Shown piece by piece: positions 6,487 to 9,321 of a stretch of 9,321 bases of DNA. How positions within the stretch are numbered: position 1 is the stretch's first letter; every line of letters starts with the position of its first letter. The stretch covers positions 33,587 to 42,907 of the forward strand of contig DHDT01000010.1 of the NCBI GenBank assembly GCA_002399505.1, read 5' to 3'. The translations under genes were made by a program, and so were the position numbers. The notes beneath the pieces were generated by a model. The model was not told the DNA's origin, searched no databases, and saw only the letters and a program-made list of their open reading frames with translations. The stretch comes from Caryophanales bacterium UBA4869. Lineage in GTDB: Bacteria > Bacillota_I > Bacilli_A > RFN20 > CAG-288.

Positions 6487-9321
6487 CTAGATGCGGGTGA
6501 TTCTCTTAACTACGACATTCTTGCCATCGGCTCGTACCTGGACAATACCGTCCTGTCTCATCCTCGCTATATACTGGTCGGCTTTGACGATGCTTATCGA
6601 GAAGTTTCTGACTAGAGCAGATTTAGCGACTATACCGGTATACATGGTGAATTCTTTGATTTCGTCGTAGATGTCTTCAGGGTTAGGTTCAACTTCAGAC
6701 TGATTTTCTTCCTTAGGGGAAAGATCAAGGAAATCGGCATCGTAATTAGGAACGCCGGCTGACATCTTCAAGTACTGGATGACATGCTCCATATCGTTTT
6801 CGGTGATGAAGGCTGACTGAGCACGGATAAGAGATTTTCTTCCGGGGCATCTGAAGAGCAAGTCCCCCCGTCCTAACAGAGTCTCAGCTCCCATCTCATC
6901 CAAGATGACACGGCTATCAACGCCAGAGGCACAGCAGAGAGCAATACGGGAATTGATGTTGGCCTTAATAACCATCGGTATGACGTCTTTGCTAGGTCTT
7001 TGAGTGGCGATGATAAGATAGATACCGGCCGCTCTGGCCTTCTGGCAGAGTCTCTGCACATAGACAGCGACGTTGTCGCAGGCTTCGGAATTCATAAGTT
7101 CGGCGAATTCATCGATGACGCAGACGATATCAGGAAGTTCTTCGATGGAATTGTTCAGAAGACTTCTGGCCTCTCGATAGGCTTCAATCTTTACGCAGTG
7201 ATTGTTTCTCAAAAGAGAATAACGTCGATCCATCTCTTCGCAGAGTTTCTTTAAGGCTGTAGCTGCCGAATAAGGGTCAGTGATGATAGGACAGAAGAGA
7301 TGAGGTTCCATATCGTATTTGGCAAATTCAACCTGCTTAGGATCAATCAGCATGAGCTTAAGCTGATTAGGATAGTTTCTCATGATGAGAGTCATGATCA
7401 TGCATTGGACTAAGACAGATTTGCCAGAGCCTGTCGTTCCGGCCACCAATAAGTGAGGCATTTCATTCAAGGGATAAGTGATGATCTTGCCGTCGATATC
7501 CTTGCCGATAGGAATAAGCAGATTATGAGAATTGTCTTTTTCAACGAATCGGAAGGCTGACTTGAAGGGAACAGCCATACTGACTTTGTTTCCGATTTCG
7601 ATTCCGGATGTGTTCTTGCCTTCGACAACAGTCTCGATTCTGACTGATTTGTCGCCGTTTAAGGCAATCTGAAGATCATTCAAGACTCCGGACAGTTTTT
7701 CACTCTTGACACCAGGTTCCATCTGAACATCAAAACGAGTGACAGAGGCACCGATTGTGAAGGAGACGACCTTGGCCTGAATACCAAAATCAACAAAGGA
7801 CTGATTGATGATTCCAGCCTTCTCATTGGCAGAAGCCCTGTTGATTTCAATCTTGTCAGAATCATCCTTGTCTTCGAGAAGGCTGTCATCAGGAAGCTTG
7901 TAGTTATAAGTCTTGGGAGTAGAGGAAACATACTGATAAAGTTTAGCTTTCTGTCGATCTTTTTCAGCCTGTACTGCCTGAATCTCGGAAGCTTTCTTGG
8001 CTCTCTTGGAATCAAAATACTGCTGAGCCAAGGCAAACTGAGACTCTTCTTCGTTTTCTTCTTCATTCTGAGGTTCGGTTTCGGTTTTAGTTTCCTGTTC
8101 TCCAAAAGCAAAGGAAATAGGCTTAGTTTCCGGTTGGCTTTCCCTGTCATCATAAGAAGGAGTCTGTTTCGGAGGATTGTTCTGGCTGTTAAAGCCGCCC
8201 TGGGAAGCAACTGCTGGATTCAAGTCATCCGCAAAACCGCCCTGATTATCCAGATGACTGTCATCGGAATAGGAAGAAGTGAAATTATTGTCTCTGTTAT
8301 CAGAGGGATTGTCAGAATCATTTATAACCGGAGGAGTCGGAGGAATATAAGTTGGTTTAGGTCGTAAAACTTCATAAGTGCTGCCTTCGTTTTCATAATC
8401 GTCATGAAAACGGCTGGCATCAGAGGCGATAGCAGAAGGAGCAGGAATATTGTTTCTATCCGAAGTTCCCTGATAAGCAGAACTCTTGTCTGTCGGTTTA
8501 CCGATAACAGGTGTTGCCGTCTTTCCGTCAGGATGAGCGATAAGAGGGTTTTCCCTGACTCTGGTGGTGGTATCGATATAGGTGCCAGAGCCTGATGCAA
8601 ACCCGCCTTGGTTGATACTCAAGGCATCCTGACCCTGAGGGATAGGCTCAATTGATGTTCGTGAGTTGTTTCCGATTTCACCTGCAGGAGTAGGAGAAAC
8701 CTTCGTATTGTTCTTCTCTCTCCAGTCAGAAGGGAAATCACCGGTCAAATCACTGCCGGCTTCTTCTATTCCGGTACCTTTTTTCTTTTGATAGGGAGAA
8801 AGGTAATCGACACGGGAAGCTTTTCTTCTCTTCATTTCTATGACGGCATTTCTCAAAGGCTTATAGACTATGAGAAATACGGAGAAGGCCAAAAGGACGG
8901 AATAAAAAACTATTATTCCAATCGTCCCCCAGCTCTTAGAAAACAAAGAAACCAGGAAAGTTCCGATTATTCCGCCGCCCATTCCGCCAAGAGAAGTGAA
9001 GCTGTCGACTTTGAAGGGATAACGGGCAAAGGCTATTACCCGATTGGAATAGATGTCGAGCAGATTGTTGATGGTGAGAGAAGTATCGTTTAAATACAGA
9101 GAGAAGGAGCCAAAGGCCAGAAGAGTGATCGATAAAAAGATCATTCCAACCCAAAAAAGGCCATAGCCTTTAATCGGGAAGATATTCTTGGAATAGATCA
9201 GCCTGATTCCGAAAATGATTATAAAAAGCAGGACAAAAGGATAGAAGACACCGAAAAGATAGGCAGTTGAATAGGTGATGAATTCACCAAACACCGTCTG
9301 GTTAGTCGAGCCGATGACACG
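6487..9321 (-). CDS. ftsK: FtsK/SpoIIIE-family DNA translocase (5' end outside window)
   Basis: This is a membrane-anchored, ATP-driven double-stranded DNA pump that clears chromosomal DNA from the closing septum. A GTG at 9294 gives 935 residues, but the frame stays open to base 9321, and SpoIIIE homology predicts one more N-terminal membrane helix, so the true start is very likely off the edge. Numbering here is from that GTG. Membrane segments lie at about 11-34, 43-66 and 104-144. A long polar linker (about 150-440) precedes the motor, which has Walker A GTTGSGKS (619-626), Walker B IVCVIDEF (723-730) and ATQRPS (763-768). A C-terminal winged-helix gamma domain (about 880-935) has a divergent recognition helix. 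The motor residues are intact. FtsK, SpoIIIE and SftA cannot be separated firmly, but the membrane anchor excludes soluble SftA. It is the first visible gene of the operon, and its promoter is outside the window. Confidence 0.95.
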   Translation of the reverse strand, partial: RVIGSTNQTVFGEFITYSTAYLFGVFYPFVLLFIIIFGIRLIYSKNIFPIKGYGLFWVGMIFLSITLLAFGSFSLYLNDTSLTINNLLDIYSNRVIAFARYPFKVDSFTSLGGMGGGIIGTFLVSLFSKSWGTIGIIVFYSVLLAFSVFLIVYKPLRNAVIEMKRRKASRVDYLSPYQKKKGTGIEEAGSDLTGDFPSDWREKNNTKVSPTPAGEIGNNSRTSIEPIPQGQDALSINQGGFASGSGTYIDTTTRVRENPLIAHPDGKTATPVIGKPTDKSSAYQGTSDRNNIPAPSAIASDASRFHDDYENEGSTYEVLRPKPTYIPPTPPVINDSDNPSDNRDNNFTSSYSDDSHLDNQGGFADDLNPAVASQGGFNSQNNPPKQTPSYDDRESQPETKPISFAFGEQETKTETEPQNEEENEEESQFALAQQYFDSKRAKKASEIQAVQAEKDRQKAKLYQYVSSTPKTYNYKLPDDSLLEDKDDSDKIEINRASANEKAGIINQSFVDFGIQAKVVSFTIGASVTRFDVQMEPGVKSEKLSGVLNDLQIALNGDKSVRIETVVEGKNTSGIEIGNKVSMAVPFKSAFRFVEKDNSHNLLIPIGKDIDGKIITYPLNEMPHLLVAGTTGSGKSVLVQCMIMTLIMRNYPNQLKLMLIDPKQVEFAKYDMEPHLFCPIITDPYSAATALKKLCEEMDRRYSLLRNNHCVKIEAYREARSLLNNSIEELPDIVCVIDEFAELMNSEACDNVAVYVQRLCQKARAAGIYLIIATQRPSKDVIPMVIKANINSRIALCCASGVDSRVILDEMGAETLLGRGDLLFRCPGRKSLIRAQSAFITENDMEHVIQYLKMSAGVPNYDADFLDLSPKEENQSEVEPNPEDIYDEIKEFTMYTGIVAKSALVRNFSISIVKADQYIARMRQDGIVQVRADGKNVVVKRITRI
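8191..8610 (-). repeat. Three QGGF motifs in the FtsK linker
   Basis: The disordered linker of the translocase contains QGGF at three places: 8599-8610 (residues 229-232), 8233-8244 (351-354) and 8191-8202 (365-368), each preceded by a small polar residue (N, N, S). The codons differ between copies, so this is conserved peptide sequence and not a recent DNA duplication. The surrounding linker is rich in Asn, Ser, Asp, Pro and Gln. The motifs could be short docking sites for divisome partners, or simple low-complexity recurrence. Confidence 0.55.

Noticed and set aside
7680..8210. A 176-codon minus-strand open frame
   Set aside because: It lies entirely inside ftsK in another frame, over the low-complexity linker and start of the alpha/beta domain. 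Its translation is Leu/Arg/Lys-rich without domain character and has no separate ribosome site, so it is a shadow frame.
8788..9093. A plus-strand 101-codon open frame antisense to the FtsK membrane domain
   Set aside because: The opposite strand encodes well-supported SpoIIIE-like membrane segments, and the antisense product has no family resemblance.
1..9321. A mobile element, defence island, CRISPR array or novel multigene system
   Set aside because: No transposase, integrase, terminal repeats, direct-repeat array, toxin-antitoxin or effector-like genes are seen. Apart from the two divergent M16 proteins, every gene belongs to a well-known family and the spacing is that of a core chromosomal operon.

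Overview
This is a compact, gene-dense bacterial chromosomal window with no mobile elements, CRISPR array, tRNA or rRNA that I can see. The gene families point to a Bacillota (Firmicutes) member, probably a Bacilli or Erysipelotrichia-like gut lineage. The evidence is an AmyX-like pullulanase, a YmfF/YmfH-type M16 pair next to an FtsK/SpoIIIE motor, purine-rich Shine-Dalgarno sites and a moderate-to-low GC content judged by eye. UGA acts as a normal stop codon and tryptophan is encoded by UGG, so the standard bacterial code applies, unlike Mycoplasma-type relatives. The species is not identified.

Layout: positions 1-699 (+ strand) hold the C-terminal part of an ANL-superfamily acyl-CoA synthetase/AMP-ligase that enters from beyond the left edge. 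The 71 bp between it and the next gene hold a strong hairpin whose T-tract serves the minus strand. From about 771 to the right edge, everything is one tightly packed minus-strand gene run. In transcription order it contains an FtsK/SpoIIIE DNA translocase (5' end outside the window), a YmfF-like M16 protein, a YmfH-like M16 protein, AcpS (holo-ACP synthase), a type I pullulanase and a PlsC-type acyltransferase. Gaps are 16 bp, a 4 bp ATGA overlap, 2 bp, 21 bp and 23 bp, so this is very probably a single operon. Its promoter lies outside the window and it ends at the hairpin at 703-743.

The run mixes chromosome segregation (FtsK), lipid synthesis (AcpS activates acyl carrier protein; PlsC acylates a glycerolipid) and storage or dietary alpha-glucan breakdown (pullulanase). 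The order ftsK/spoIIIE, ymfF, ymfH resembles the Bacillus subtilis spoIIIE-ymf region as I recall it; the acpS-pulA-plsC tail does not. I do not see a clearly new system here. The observations most worth checking are that both M16 proteins lack the zinc-binding peptidase motif, and that the FtsK C-terminal recognition helix has lost the residues that read polarity sequences in known FtsK proteins.
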